This document shows, in pieces, positions 15,843 to 23,890 of a stretch of 64,000 nt of DNA. The stretch is from Oscillospiraceae bacterium (GTDB taxonomy: Bacteria; Bacillota; Clostridia; Oscillospirales; QAMX01). The first letter of the stretch is position 1; each line of letters opens with the position of its first letter. The position numbers were made by a program, and so were the translations under genes. The stretch is from NCBI GenBank assembly GCA_015067825.1, contig SVLQ01000006.1, positions 1 through 64,000 of the forward strand, given 5' to 3'. The notes beneath the pieces are model-generated. The model saw nothing but the letters and a program-made list of their open reading frames with translations. It was not told where the DNA came from and did not search any database.

Positions 15843-18338
15843 ATGGCAAAGATCACAATGACGAAGCCTTCCAACAGCGGCGTTGCCCTCGGCGGCATTG
15901 GCACCGGTTCGGTTGAGCTTCTGCCCGACGGTGAATTCCACTATTGGCAGGTCGCCAATCCTAAATCTTGGGCGTCGGTCAGCCGTGCCCCGGATAATGA
16001 CGACAGTGAGAGCGGTGTCGGCGCATTGTCGTTCTGGATTCGGACGAAGACGGCCGACGGCAAGCCGATCATCCGTAAGCTCGGCATGAAGACCGACCCC
16101 GAAGATTTTACCTACCGTATGTTCGGCTGGAACAAGCCGGTCGAGCGCATCGAATACGATGGCAAGTTCCCGGTCTGCGATCTTGATTATATCGACCGCG
16201 GCCTGCCCTGCAAGCTGCATTTGCGCGCGGTCTCGCCGTTCGTGCCGCACCAGTCCGATATCGCCGCCACGCCGGGCTTCTACCTCGAATTCACGGTGGA
16301 AAACACCTCCGACAAAGAACAGACCGTGAGCTTGCTCGGCACGCTCATTCCGGAATTTGCCGACCGCGAATACGGCATGGAAAACGAACTCGTGCGGTTC
16401 GGCAACGCCGTCGGCGTGTTTTCCAAATCCCTCGAGCCGGAAGAATGGCCGCGCGGCTATCAATTCCCCGCCAACTACGGCAACCTCTGCTTCACCGTCA
16501 GCGGTGACGGCGAATCGACCTACGTCGTCGGCGAATACGACCGTTACCTGCGCGAATATATCACCTGGTCGCCGGTCTACGGCGTCACGCAGGAATCGAT
16601 CCTCTTCGACTTCCGCGAAAGTGGCCGCCTGCCCAACAGCACCGTGGGCAAAAAACCGCGTCCGCTGCCGCTCTATCCGGAAGACCTGACCGACGAAGCG
16701 CTCGACCGCATCATCGCCGAATACACGGCACTTCCGTGGGGAGCTTCGGTGCTCGAACACATCCGCCACACCTACCCCGACTTCCCCTCGACCCGCGAAG
16801 AAAAAGAAACGATGATCCCGCACCTCGCGGAGCAGGTCAGCAACCTCAAGGGCTCGGCCTTTGGCGCCAGCGCGCTGGCAAACGAAGTCACGCTTGCCCC
16901 GGGCGAATCGGCCAAGGTGCGCTTCGTGCTTTCGTGGCATTTCCCGTTCCACAGAAATCCCGACGGCAAGGTGCTCGGCCACTACTACGAAAACCTCTAC
17001 GAAAACGCCGCTGCCTCCAACAAATTCCTCGTCGAAAATCCGTCGGTCTTCGACCGTGCCGCCGCACTCACCGATCTGCTATTTACGACCGATCTGCCCG
17101 AAGTGTATCCCGAAGCGTGGTCGTCGCAGCTGGAAACGATCGTCAAGGGCTCTTGGTACTTAAAAGACGGCAAGTTCGGCCTGTGGGAAGGCCTCAGCTA
17201 TTGCGGTTTCCACACGACCGACATCACCTACCACGCCTCCTTCGGCCTGCTCGCGCTCTTCCCGGATCTGCAGAAAAAGCAGATGAAGATGGGTGCGGCC
17301 TTCCAGCGGGAAGACGGCCGTGTCCACCACTTCTTCACACCCGACCTCGAGCACGTCGACAATGGCTTTGACCGCGTCGATATGAACCCGCAGTTTGTGC
17401 TGATGGTTCTGCGCGACTATCTCTTCACCGGCGACAAGGCGTATCTCACCGACCTCTGGCCGCACGTCACACGGGCGATGGATTCGATCGCTGAGCTCGA
17501 CCAGAACGGCGACGGTCTGCCCGATACCGGCACCAAACGCAACACCTACGATGCCTGGAACTTCTCGGGCACGCCGACCTACATCTCCGTTTTGTGGCTG
17601 GCGGCGCTGAAAGCGGCCGTCATGATCGCCCGCCGCGTCGGCGACGATGCGCGTGCGAAGGCGTGGGCCGAAACGCTGGAAAAAGGCAAGGCCTCGCTGG
17701 AAACGCTGCTTTGGAACGGCAGCTACTATAACCTCTGGCGCGACGACACCCAAACCGACGAATCGCTGATGACCGATCAGCTCGACGGCGAATGGTTCCT
17801 GCGCATGATGGGGATCGGCGGCAATCTGCCCGACGAACGCGTGCGCGCGGTACTGGAAGTGATCTACGCCGAAAACTTCGATCATGAAGCCGGCCTCGTC
17901 AACGCCACCTGCCCCGAAGGCAAGTCGACCAGCCTTGCAACCTACGAGAACTGCCAGGCCGAAGCCGTTTGGACGGGTATCGGCTACCTGATGGCGGCGA
18001 TGGCGATGGCGGTCGGCCGCCGCGACCTCGCCGATATGGGCGTGCAGTCCATCTACGATAACCAGGCGAGCTTCGGTGCGCTGTGGGATCACTGGGAATG
18101 CGGCCACCACTACACGCGCCCGATGTCCTCGTGGACGACGCTGAACGCCGCCCTCGGCCTCTTCGTCGATGCCGAAAACCGCAACGTTCGCCTCAACCCG
18201 ATCGCCAAGGATATCACGCTGCCGCTCGTGCTGCCCGATGCCCTCGCCGTCGTCACCGTCCGTGACGGCATCTGCGAGCTCAAATGCGTTGAAGGCAACC
18301 TGAACGACTGGTCGATCGTCTGCAAACCGGTGCGATAA
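15843..18338 (+). CDS. GH116 beta-glycosidase (GBA2-type)
   Basis: An 831-residue glycoside hydrolase of family 116, the family of bacterial beta-glucosidases and animal non-lysosomal glucosylceramidase GBA2. It has an N-terminal beta-sandwich (to about 380) opening GVALGGIGTGSVELLPDG, and a C-terminal (alpha/alpha)6 barrel. The nucleophile region is LWEGLSYCGFHTTDITYHAS near residues 445-465, and the acid/base region is NTYDAWNFSG near 563-572. There is no signal peptide, so it should act on imported or internal glycosides. The AAGGAG site is well placed. The true sugar specificity (glucose, xylose or GlcNAc) cannot be read from sequence. Confidence 0.88.
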   Translation: MAKITMTKPSNSGVALGGIGTGSVELLPDGEFHYWQVANPKSWASVSRAPDNDDSESGVGALSFWIRTKTADGKPIIRKLGMKTDPEDFTYRMFGWNKPVERIEYDGKFPVCDLDYIDRGLPCKLHLRAVSPFVPHQSDIAATPGFYLEFTVENTSDKEQTVSLLGTLIPEFADREYGMENELVRFGNAVGVFSKSLEPEEWPRGYQFPANYGNLCFTVSGDGESTYVVGEYDRYLREYITWSPVYGVTQESILFDFRESGRLPNSTVGKKPRPLPLYPEDLTDEALDRIIAEYTALPWGASVLEHIRHTYPDFPSTREEKETMIPHLAEQVSNLKGSAFGASALANEVTLAPGESAKVRFVLSWHFPFHRNPDGKVLGHYYENLYENAAASNKFLVENPSVFDRAAALTDLLFTTDLPEVYPEAWSSQLETIVKGSWYLKDGKFGLWEGLSYCGFHTTDITYHASFGLLALFPDLQKKQMKMGAAFQREDGRVHHFFTPDLEHVDNGFDRVDMNPQFVLMVLRDYLFTGDKAYLTDLWPHVTRAMDSIAELDQNGDGLPDTGTKRNTYDAWNFSGTPTYISVLWLAALKAAVMIARRVGDDARAKAWAETLEKGKASLETLLWNGSYYNLWRDDTQTDESLMTDQLDGEWFLRMMGIGGNLPDERVRAVLEVIYAENFDHEAGLVNATCPEGKSTSLATYENCQAEAVWTGIGYLMAAMAMAVGRRDLADMGVQSIYDNQASFGALWDHWECGHHYTRPMSSWTTLNAALGLFVDAENRNVRLNPIAKDITLPLVLPDALAVVTVRDGICELKCVEGNLNDWSIVCKPVR

Positions 18339-18347
18339 ATAGTTTTC

Positions 18348-18388
18348 AAAAAGCGATACGCAGCAATCCCGCTGCGTATCGCTTTTCA
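18348..18388 (+). terminator. Terminator of the GH116 gene
   Basis: A long stem AAAAGCGATACGCAGC with GCTGCGTATCGCTTTT. Confidence 0.85.
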
Positions 18389-18416
18389 TTTCATCGGCAT
18401 TATCGGTGTAAAATAA

Positions 18417-18445
18417 TTGATTCTGCTGCGAATTTATGATATAAT
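18417..18445 (+). promoter_or_regulatory. Promoter of the zinc-ribbon/repeat protein (and probably the RT unit)
   Basis: TTGATT, 17-base spacer, TATAAT. No other convincing promoter is seen between here and the reverse transcriptase. Confidence 0.7.
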
Positions 18446-18527
18446 GCATGTATATTCCCACCGAGTGAAAAGACCCGTCGGAACGTTTTCGCGGGTTGAC
18501 ATATTCATATTTTCAGGAGGAAGATTT

Positions 18528-20144
18528 ATGCCCATTCTGTCCATCCAATGCGACCTCTGCTCCGGTGAACTGCAGATGCTGCCGCACGGTCTCGGCGCAC
18601 GTTGTGCCGACTGCGGCATGGAGCACTCGTTTGCGCGCCTGCAGGAAAAGCTGGAGCAGGAAAAAGCGATCGCCGACAGTTTCACCGGCCGCGGCGATCC
18701 GCCGTCGGCACCCCACATTTGGCCGACCGAACCGCCCAAAACCGGTTTGGGCTGCGACCTCTGCTTCGGCGAGATCAAAATCTGCGAAGGCGGGAAGGGG
18801 CGCTGCGCGCTCTGCGGTGTGACCTACACGTTGGAGGATCTGCGCGCCAAGATGCAGGCCAAAAAGAGCGGTGTCCAGCCGGTAAAACCGGTTGTTGAAC
18901 CGCCGAAACCCATCGTTGAACCGGTAAAACCCATCGTTGAACCGGTAAAACCCGTGGTCGAACCGGTAAAACCCGTGGTCGAACCGGTAAAACCCGTGGT
19001 CGAACCGGTAAAGCCCGTGGTCGAGCCGGTAAAACCCGTGGTCGAGCCGGTAAAACCTGTCGTTGAGCCGGAATCCGTTGTTGAACCGCCTCTGCCGAAG
19101 AATCCGCCGTTTTGGATGCCGGTTGACAGCGTGTTTCCGATTTCCGGCGTCGGCGTCGTTGTTTCGGGTAAAATCATCGGCTCGATCTGCAGCGGTAACT
19201 TTGTGCAGACGGCGAACGGAAAACTGTGCGAGGTAAAGGCTGTTGAAGTCGACAAAAAGGTCTGCCAAACCGCGCAGACCGGCGAAACGGTCGGACTGTT
19301 GCTGGCGGGCGTCGACTGCACGCTGGACGGCACCGATTTCCAAATCGGCGACAAACTCATTGCGTCGGACGTTCAGCCGCCGAAGGATGAAGAAATTTTC
19401 GACGTTGAATTCACCCAGATCGACGCAGACGACTACACGGATGCGGAGTACACCGAGGTCGAATACACGGAAGTCGAGTATACGGAAGTGGAATCCACGG
19501 ATGCGGAGTACACCGAAGTGGAATACGTCGAGGTTGAACCCACCGAAGTGCAGAAGCCGTCGGTTGTCCCGGAGGGCTACAAACAGTTCCGCATGCAGGT
19601 CAACTCGACAGCCCACGGCAAGCTGAAAGGCACCGTGCTCGCCGGCACAATCGCGCCCAACGCCAACGTTTTCCTCAACGATACCACGCAGAAGGCGCGC
19701 GTGCTCACCTGCGTTCCGGCCGATCCCAAGGTCGGTCAGACCGTCACGCTGACACTTTCCTACTACTCCAAAGAACCCATCAAGCGCACCATCAAAACGA
19801 TCACCGGTATGCCCCAAACGAATGCGGCGGCCAACGATCTCTACGAATACGGCGGCACGGAAGAGCAGTATTTTGAAGAGCTTTTGCGCCGGAATTTCGC
19901 CGATTACGCGATCAGCAAAGGTCCGCAGGATCCCAACTGGAAGCAGACCTGTTCGTGGCTGCTCTCCAAGAACGGCAAGCCCGCTCTTTTGGTGATTGCA
20001 AGCACCAAACGTGAAGATCCGTTTGCCGGTGAAATTCGCAGCGAGATTTACGCCTACAAGGGCTATCGCAGTGTTCGCTTCTTCATGGAATTCCGCAACA
20101 AGGTCGACTTCGTGGTCAGCCGCATCCGCCAAGCTCTGGCCTGA
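18528..20144 (+). CDS. Double zinc-ribbon protein with repeat linkers and EF-Tu domain II-like barrels
   Basis: A 538-residue protein of unknown function. Two four-cysteine ribbons start it (CDLC..CADC, residues 8-29, and CDLC..CALC, about 76-97). Nine heptads of PVKPVVE type follow (about 118-181). Then comes a segment patterned on domain II of translational GTPases (about 192-280: VFPISGVGVVVSGKI, then VGLLLAGVD and GDKLIAS), an acidic EYTEVE repeat (about 302-340), a second weaker barrel-like segment, and a C-terminal domain I do not recognise (about 430-538). No GTPase domain, signal peptide or membrane helix is present. The start follows AGGAGG. It is immediately upstream of a structured RNA segment and a reverse transcriptase, with no terminator of its own between. 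Confidence 0.75.
   Translation: MPILSIQCDLCSGELQMLPHGLGARCADCGMEHSFARLQEKLEQEKAIADSFTGRGDPPSAPHIWPTEPPKTGLGCDLCFGEIKICEGGKGRCALCGVTYTLEDLRAKMQAKKSGVQPVKPVVEPPKPIVEPVKPIVEPVKPVVEPVKPVVEPVKPVVEPVKPVVEPVKPVVEPVKPVVEPESVVEPPLPKNPPFWMPVDSVFPISGVGVVVSGKIIGSICSGNFVQTANGKLCEVKAVEVDKKVCQTAQTGETVGLLLAGVDCTLDGTDFQIGDKLIASDVQPPKDEEIFDVEFTQIDADDYTDAEYTEVEYTEVEYTEVESTDAEYTEVEYVEVEPTEVQKPSVVPEGYKQFRMQVNSTAHGKLKGTVLAGTIAPNANVFLNDTTQKARVLTCVPADPKVGQTVTLTLSYYSKEPIKRTIKTITGMPQTNAAANDLYEYGGTEEQYFEELLRRNFADYAISKGPQDPNWKQTCSWLLSKNGKPALLVIASTKREDPFAGEIRSEIYAYKGYRSVRFFMEFRNKVDFVVSRIRQALA
18879..19070 (+). repeat. Nine-copy 21-bp in-frame tandem repeat
   Basis: Units such as CCGGTAAAACCCGTGGTCGA encode PVKPVVE-type heptads. 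Copies 4-6 are identical at the DNA level, pointing to recent expansion by slippage or recombination. The reading frame is kept throughout. Confidence 0.9.
19434..19541 (+). repeat. Acidic EYTEVE-coding degenerate repeat
   Basis: 12- to 15-base units of the GAGTACACCGAGGTC type, encoding repeated EYTEVE/ESTDAEYTEVE. More diverged than the 21-bp array in the same gene. Confidence 0.75.
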
Positions 20145-20163
20145 TCGGCCCATCTCAAATTGC

Positions 20164-20304
20164 AAAAAACAGAGGGAAACGCATTGCGCCTGTGAGGGGC
20201 CCAGCACAGACCTTTTTCCGACTTTGCAGGCAGTCGGTTTGTGTACGGTCCGGTAACGCCATACGATGCGTATGGCGCTTTAACGCATTTTCCCTCTGTT
20301 TTTT
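20164..20304 (+). ncRNA. Structured non-coding segment directly upstream of the RT (retron-like ncRNA candidate)
   Basis: A perfect 16-bp stem, AAAAAACAGAGGGAAA (20164-20179) with TTTCCCTCTGTTTTTT (20289-20304), closes a ~109-base interior. Three further hairpins lie inside: CTGTG/CACAG (20190-20209), CCGACT/AGTCGG (20218-20237), and a 9-bp CGCCATACG/CGTATGGCG with an ATG triloop (20257-20277). The segment ends 19 bases before the RT start codon. Long outer repeats around an msr/msd-like core beside an RT gene are the layout of retron ncRNAs. The alternative is a very large terminator or leader. Confidence 0.55.
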
Positions 20305-20323
20305 CTTTTTTCAGGAGAACGCT

Positions 20324-21538
20324 ATGGTACTTCTCTCTCAGCTCTTAAATCCGGATTGCTGGCAGGCACTTTTGGCGCACAAAAGCGAACACGGCCATCT
20401 GCCGCAGAGCGAACAAGCCGCGATGGAAACCTTCCTCGCCGACGAGGCCTACCGCCCGATCGTGGAATCGATGATGGCCGGCGAGGTGTTTCCGCCGCCG
20501 AGGAAGAGCGCGATCGGCAAAAAGGGATCGGAGAAAAAGCGTATTGTCTACATCTATCCGCCCGACTATAACCGCGTTTTGAAGCTGTTGGGCTTTTTGC
20601 TGCAGCGCCGCTACGACCATCTCTTCGCCGACAATCTCTATTCGTTCCGCTCTGCCCACGGTGTGCGTGAGGCGGTTCGAACGCTGACCTACAGCAAAAA
20701 CATCGGGAAAATGTGGGCATACAAAGTCGACATCAGCAACTATTTCAACTCCGTGCCCATAGAACGGTTGCTGCCAATACTCTCTGCGGCTCTGGCCGAT
20801 GCACCCGAAACCTGCCGATTCCTCACCGCACTGCTGACCAGCCGCACCGTGCTGGAAAAAGGCAGCCTCATCGAAGAGGACAAAGGGATCATGGCCGGTA
20901 CGCCGATCTCGCCGTTTTTGGCCAACCTCTACCTCGCCGATCTCGACCGCAAATTTGCCGATGCCGGTGTGCGCTACGCGCGCTATTCCGACGACATCAT
21001 CCTCTTTGCCGATTCCGCCGAAGCGTTGGAGCACCACATCGCCGCGCTGCGGGCGCATTTGGCCGAAGCCGGGCTTGCGATCAATCCGGACAAGGAGGAG
21101 TACAGCGCACCGGGCGAACCTTGGACATATCTCGGCATTTGCTACACGCACGGTGTGATCGACGTTTCGCCGGTTTCGGTGGAGAAGCTGAAGGCCAAAA
21201 TGCGCCGTAAGCGCCGCGCCCTCGCACGGTGGCAGGCCAAAAAGAATGTCACCGGCGTGCAGGCAGCCAAGGCGTTTGTGCGGGCATTTCACAGAAAGCT
21301 GTTTGAAAATCCGGTCGTCAACGATCTGACGTGGACGCACTGGTACTTCCCGCTGATCAACACCGCCGATTCGCTGCGCATCATCGACCACTACGCCCAA
21401 AGCTGCATCCGCACGCTCGCAACCGGCCGCAACACCAAATCTGCCTACAACTTCCGCTACGAAGATATCAAAGCCCTCGGCTACGAAAGCCTGGTTCACC
21501 ATTTCTACGCATACTGCGAAGAGCGTTCCGAACAGTGA
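20324..21538 (+). CDS. Stand-alone reverse transcriptase of unassigned class
   Basis: A 404-residue protein with the main RT motifs: KVDISNYF around Asp136, GTPISPFLANLYL (192-204), and the catalytic box YSDD (221-224) in RYSDDIILFA, followed by GLAINPDKE and the thumb-side WTYLGICY. There is no maturase, endonuclease or integrase domain, and no group II intron RNA is recognised around it. The retron NAxxH motif is not seen and the SQ signature of diversity-generating RTs is absent, so it belongs to a group II-like or unknown RT clade. The ATG at 20324 follows AGGAG. A hairpin-rich non-coding segment lies directly upstream and a zinc-ribbon protein before that. Confidence 0.85.
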   Translation: MVLLSQLLNPDCWQALLAHKSEHGHLPQSEQAAMETFLADEAYRPIVESMMAGEVFPPPRKSAIGKKGSEKKRIVYIYPPDYNRVLKLLGFLLQRRYDHLFADNLYSFRSAHGVREAVRTLTYSKNIGKMWAYKVDISNYFNSVPIERLLPILSAALADAPETCRFLTALLTSRTVLEKGSLIEEDKGIMAGTPISPFLANLYLADLDRKFADAGVRYARYSDDIILFADSAEALEHHIAALRAHLAEAGLAINPDKEEYSAPGEPWTYLGICYTHGVIDVSPVSVEKLKAKMRRKRRALARWQAKKNVTGVQAAKAFVRAFHRKLFENPVVNDLTWTHWYFPLINTADSLRIIDHYAQSCIRTLATGRNTKSAYNFRYEDIKALGYESLVHHFYAYCEERSEQ

Positions 21539-21561
21539 ATTGCACTTTTGCGACAAAAGGA

Positions 21562-21590
21562 TTGTTTTTTCGCACGCGACATGGTATAAT
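21562..21590 (+). promoter_or_regulatory. Promoter of the MATE exporter gene
   Basis: TTGTTT (21562-21567), 17-base spacer, TATAAT (21585-21590). Confidence 0.7.
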
Positions 21591-21614
21591 AGGTTCTGTC
21601 CATACACCGTTTCT

Positions 21615-21644
21615 CACCGGATCGTCACAGATCCGGTGTTTTTT
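21615..21644 (+). terminator. Terminator between the MATE promoter and its gene
   Basis: CACCGGATC..GATCCGGTG stem (21615-21638) then six T. It lies downstream of the MATE promoter and 27 bases before the start codon, so it may be an attenuator rather than only the RT-gene terminator. Confidence 0.8.
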
Positions 21645-21670
21645 CCGAAAACTTCTTTTGAGGGATTGAC

Positions 21671-23101
21671 ATGCTAAAAAGCAAACTGAAACACTCCATC
21701 CAGTGGGGACTTTTGCCCACTGTTTTTGCACTCGCGTGGCCGACGATGCTGGAACAACTGATGCAGACCGCCGTACAGTACATCGATACGGCGATGGTCG
21801 GCTCGCTCGGCACCGACGCGACTGCCGCCGTCGGCGCGACCACCACGGTCAACTGGCTTTTGGGCAGCACGATTTCGGCCTTGGGCGTCGGGTTTCTCTC
21901 GTACGTCGCGCAGGCGTGCGGTGCGGGCGACAAAAAGCTCGCCGCGCGCGCTTCGTCGCAGGCAGTTTTGGCCGTTTTGATCTCCGGCTCGCTGTTTACG
22001 ATCCTTGCGCTCTCGCTGAGCGGTCTCGTACCGGTGTGGATGCAGGTCGATCCTTCGCTGCAGGCGCTCTCCTCGCGTTACTTCTTCATCCTCTACACGC
22101 CGATGCTCGCGCGCGCCGCCACGATCATTTTCGGTACACTCCTGCGCGCCGCCGGCGACACCAAAACGCCGATGCGCGCCGGTATCCTCGTCAACGTGGT
22201 CAACGTCATCTTAAACTTCTTCCTCATCTATCCCACGCGCAAGATCTCGGTGTTCGGGTTTTCGATGACGATGCCCGGTGCCGGTTGGGGCGTGACCGGT
22301 GCGGCCGTTGCCAGCGCGGCTGCCTTCCTGCTCGGCGGCGTTTGTATCACGATCGTTTTCTTCCGTCACCCGGTGATCTCGCCGCGCGGCTATTCATTCC
22401 GCCCCGACTGGTCGGTCCTGCGCCCGTGCCTACGCGTGGCACTGCCAAATATGTTCCAGCGCTTCGGCACCTCCCTTGGCTACGTCGCGTTTGCGGCGAT
22501 GATCAACTCGCTGGGCGAGATCTCGACCGCCGCCCACACCATCGCCAACACCGTCGAATCGGCCTTCTACATCCCCGGCTACGGCATGCAGACGGCATCG
22601 GCGACCCTCGCCGGCAACGCGCTCGGCGCGCGTGACCGCCAGCGAATGCAGGATCTGGCGCGGCTGATTCTCTGGATCGAGGTTCTTTTGATGATCGTTT
22701 CGGGCGGACTTTTGTTCGCGTTTGCGCCGAACATGATTCGCATTTTCTCCAGGAGCACTGAGGTTATCACCCTCGGCGCGATCGTTTTGCGCATGGTCGC
22801 CGTTTCGGAGCCGTTTTTTGGCGTATCGATCGTTCTGGAAGGCATGATGTTCGGCGTCGGGCAGACGGTAAAGCCCTTCGTCTACAACATTATCGGCATG
22901 TGGGGCGTGCGCATCGTCGGCACGTTTATCTGCACGCAGATCTTTGCATTCGGTCTCGTCGGTGCGTGGGCGTGCATGATCGCGCACAATCTGCTGCTGT
23001 TTGTTCTGTTTCTCATCAACTACCTGCGCGGGCGCTGGAATCCGCTGAATACGGAGAAATCGGCCCGGCCGGAGGCTTTGGCCGCGGAAAGTGACGTTTA
23101 G
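21671..23101 (+). CDS. MATE family efflux transporter
   Basis: A 476-residue multidrug and toxin extrusion-type cation/drug antiporter of the NorM/DinF group. Twelve hydrophobic helices in two homologous halves can be followed, with typical segments LAWPTMLEQLMQTAVQYIDT near the N terminus and GYGMQTASATLAGNALGA near residue 300-318. Substrate unknown. The ATG at 21671 has a GAGGGA site. A terminator hairpin in the leader suggests conditional read-through. The next gene, lexA, has its own promoter. Confidence 0.9.
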   Translation: MLKSKLKHSIQWGLLPTVFALAWPTMLEQLMQTAVQYIDTAMVGSLGTDATAAVGATTTVNWLLGSTISALGVGFLSYVAQACGAGDKKLAARASSQAVLAVLISGSLFTILALSLSGLVPVWMQVDPSLQALSSRYFFILYTPMLARAATIIFGTLLRAAGDTKTPMRAGILVNVVNVILNFFLIYPTRKISVFGFSMTMPGAGWGVTGAAVASAAAFLLGGVCITIVFFRHPVISPRGYSFRPDWSVLRPCLRVALPNMFQRFGTSLGYVAFAAMINSLGEISTAAHTIANTVESAFYIPGYGMQTASATLAGNALGARDRQRMQDLARLILWIEVLLMIVSGGLLFAFAPNMIRIFSRSTEVITLGAIVLRMVAVSEPFFGVSIVLEGMMFGVGQTVKPFVYNIIGMWGVRIVGTFICTQIFAFGLVGAWACMIAHNLLLFVLFLINYLRGRWNPLNTEKSARPEALAAESDV

Positions 23102-23150
23102 ACACGCGCACGGCCGGAAAAAATGTCGCATTTTTTGCTGTTTTACAGAG

Positions 23151-23186
23151 AGAACTATTGTTTCACAGAGATTTTTGTGGTATAAT
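23151..23186 (+). promoter_or_regulatory. lexA promoter with overlapping SOS box
   Basis: TTGTTT (23158-23163), 17-base spacer, TATAAT (23181-23186). AGAACTATTGTTTC (23151-23164) is close to the Gram-positive LexA box (GAAC-N4-GTTC type) and overlaps the -35, as expected for autorepression. Confidence 0.75.
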
Positions 23187-23257
23187 AAAATTTGAGGTAT
23201 CATCTGCATTTGCAGGTGAATCCGTTTGTTTTGGCAAAACCATTTTGAGGTGACAAT

Positions 23258-23842
23258 ATGCAACCGCTGAAAGGCAAAATCAAGGAAGTCTACGAATTTG
23301 TCGAATCGACCATCCGCGCCAACGGCCTGCCGCCCTCGGTGCGCGAGATCTGCAAGGGTGTCAATTTGCAGTCGCCGTCTTCCGTGCACAGCTATCTGAA
23401 CCGTTTGCAGGAGCTCGGTTACATTAATAAAGACTCGCGCAAAATGCGCACAATCACGCTGACCAACTCCCAGAGTTACGCGCGCGTTCCGGTGATCGGC
23501 CGCGTGACTGCCGGCAGCCCGATTCTCGCTTTTGAGGACGTGACCGGCTACATCTGCTACAATACCGAAGAGACCGGCGATTTCTTCGCCCTCAACGTGA
23601 CCGGCAACTCGATGATCAACGCCGGGATTTTGGACGGCGACGTCGTGATTGTCCGCAAACAGTCGACCGCAAGAAACGGCGAGATCGTCATCGCTATGAT
23701 CGACGGCGAAGCGACCGTCAAGCGCCTGTCGGTTGACGGCGAGGCCATTTGGCTGATGCCCGAAAACCCCGACTACGACCCCATCGACGGCACAAACTGC
23801 ACGATCCTCGGGCGCGTCTGTTCGCTCTCGCGCGCATACTGA
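23258..23842 (+). CDS. lexA: LexA SOS repressor
   Basis: A 194-residue SOS repressor with self-cleaving S24 peptidase. The winged helix-turn-helix is in residues 1-70 (PPSVREICKGVNLQSPSSVHSYL). The cleavage bond is the Ala-Gly of VTAGSP near residue 86-87, the catalytic Ser is in GNSM near 127, and the Lys is in TVKRL near 164. The length is slightly under the usual ~200. RecA-stimulated self-cleavage would derepress DNA-damage genes. The promoter contains a near-consensus SOS box, so it is probably autoregulated. Confidence 0.95.
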   Translation: MQPLKGKIKEVYEFVESTIRANGLPPSVREICKGVNLQSPSSVHSYLNRLQELGYINKDSRKMRTITLTNSQSYARVPVIGRVTAGSPILAFEDVTGYICYNTEETGDFFALNVTGNSMINAGILDGDVVIVRKQSTARNGEIVIAMIDGEATVKRLSVDGEAIWLMPENPDYDPIDGTNCTILGRVCSLSRAY

Positions 23843-23890
23843 AGTTCAACGAAATAAAGGGGCCGCGCACTGCGGCCGAAAAGGTTACAC

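Noticed and set aside
18879-19070. CRISPR array
   Set aside because: The 21-bp units are contiguous with no spacers, keep the reading frame and encode a heptad repeat.
20164-20304. Ordinary terminator of the zinc-ribbon gene
   Set aside because: Kept as an alternative but not preferred. The arms are followed by T residues, yet the enclosed region is ~109 bases with three internal helices, which is unlike simple terminators.
20145-21538. Diversity-generating retroelement
   Set aside because: The RT lacks the SQ-type motif, and I saw no template/variable repeat pair differing at adenines nearby.
20324-21538. Group II intron
   Set aside because: No maturase or endonuclease domain, and no domain V-like hairpin recognised downstream before the MATE promoter.
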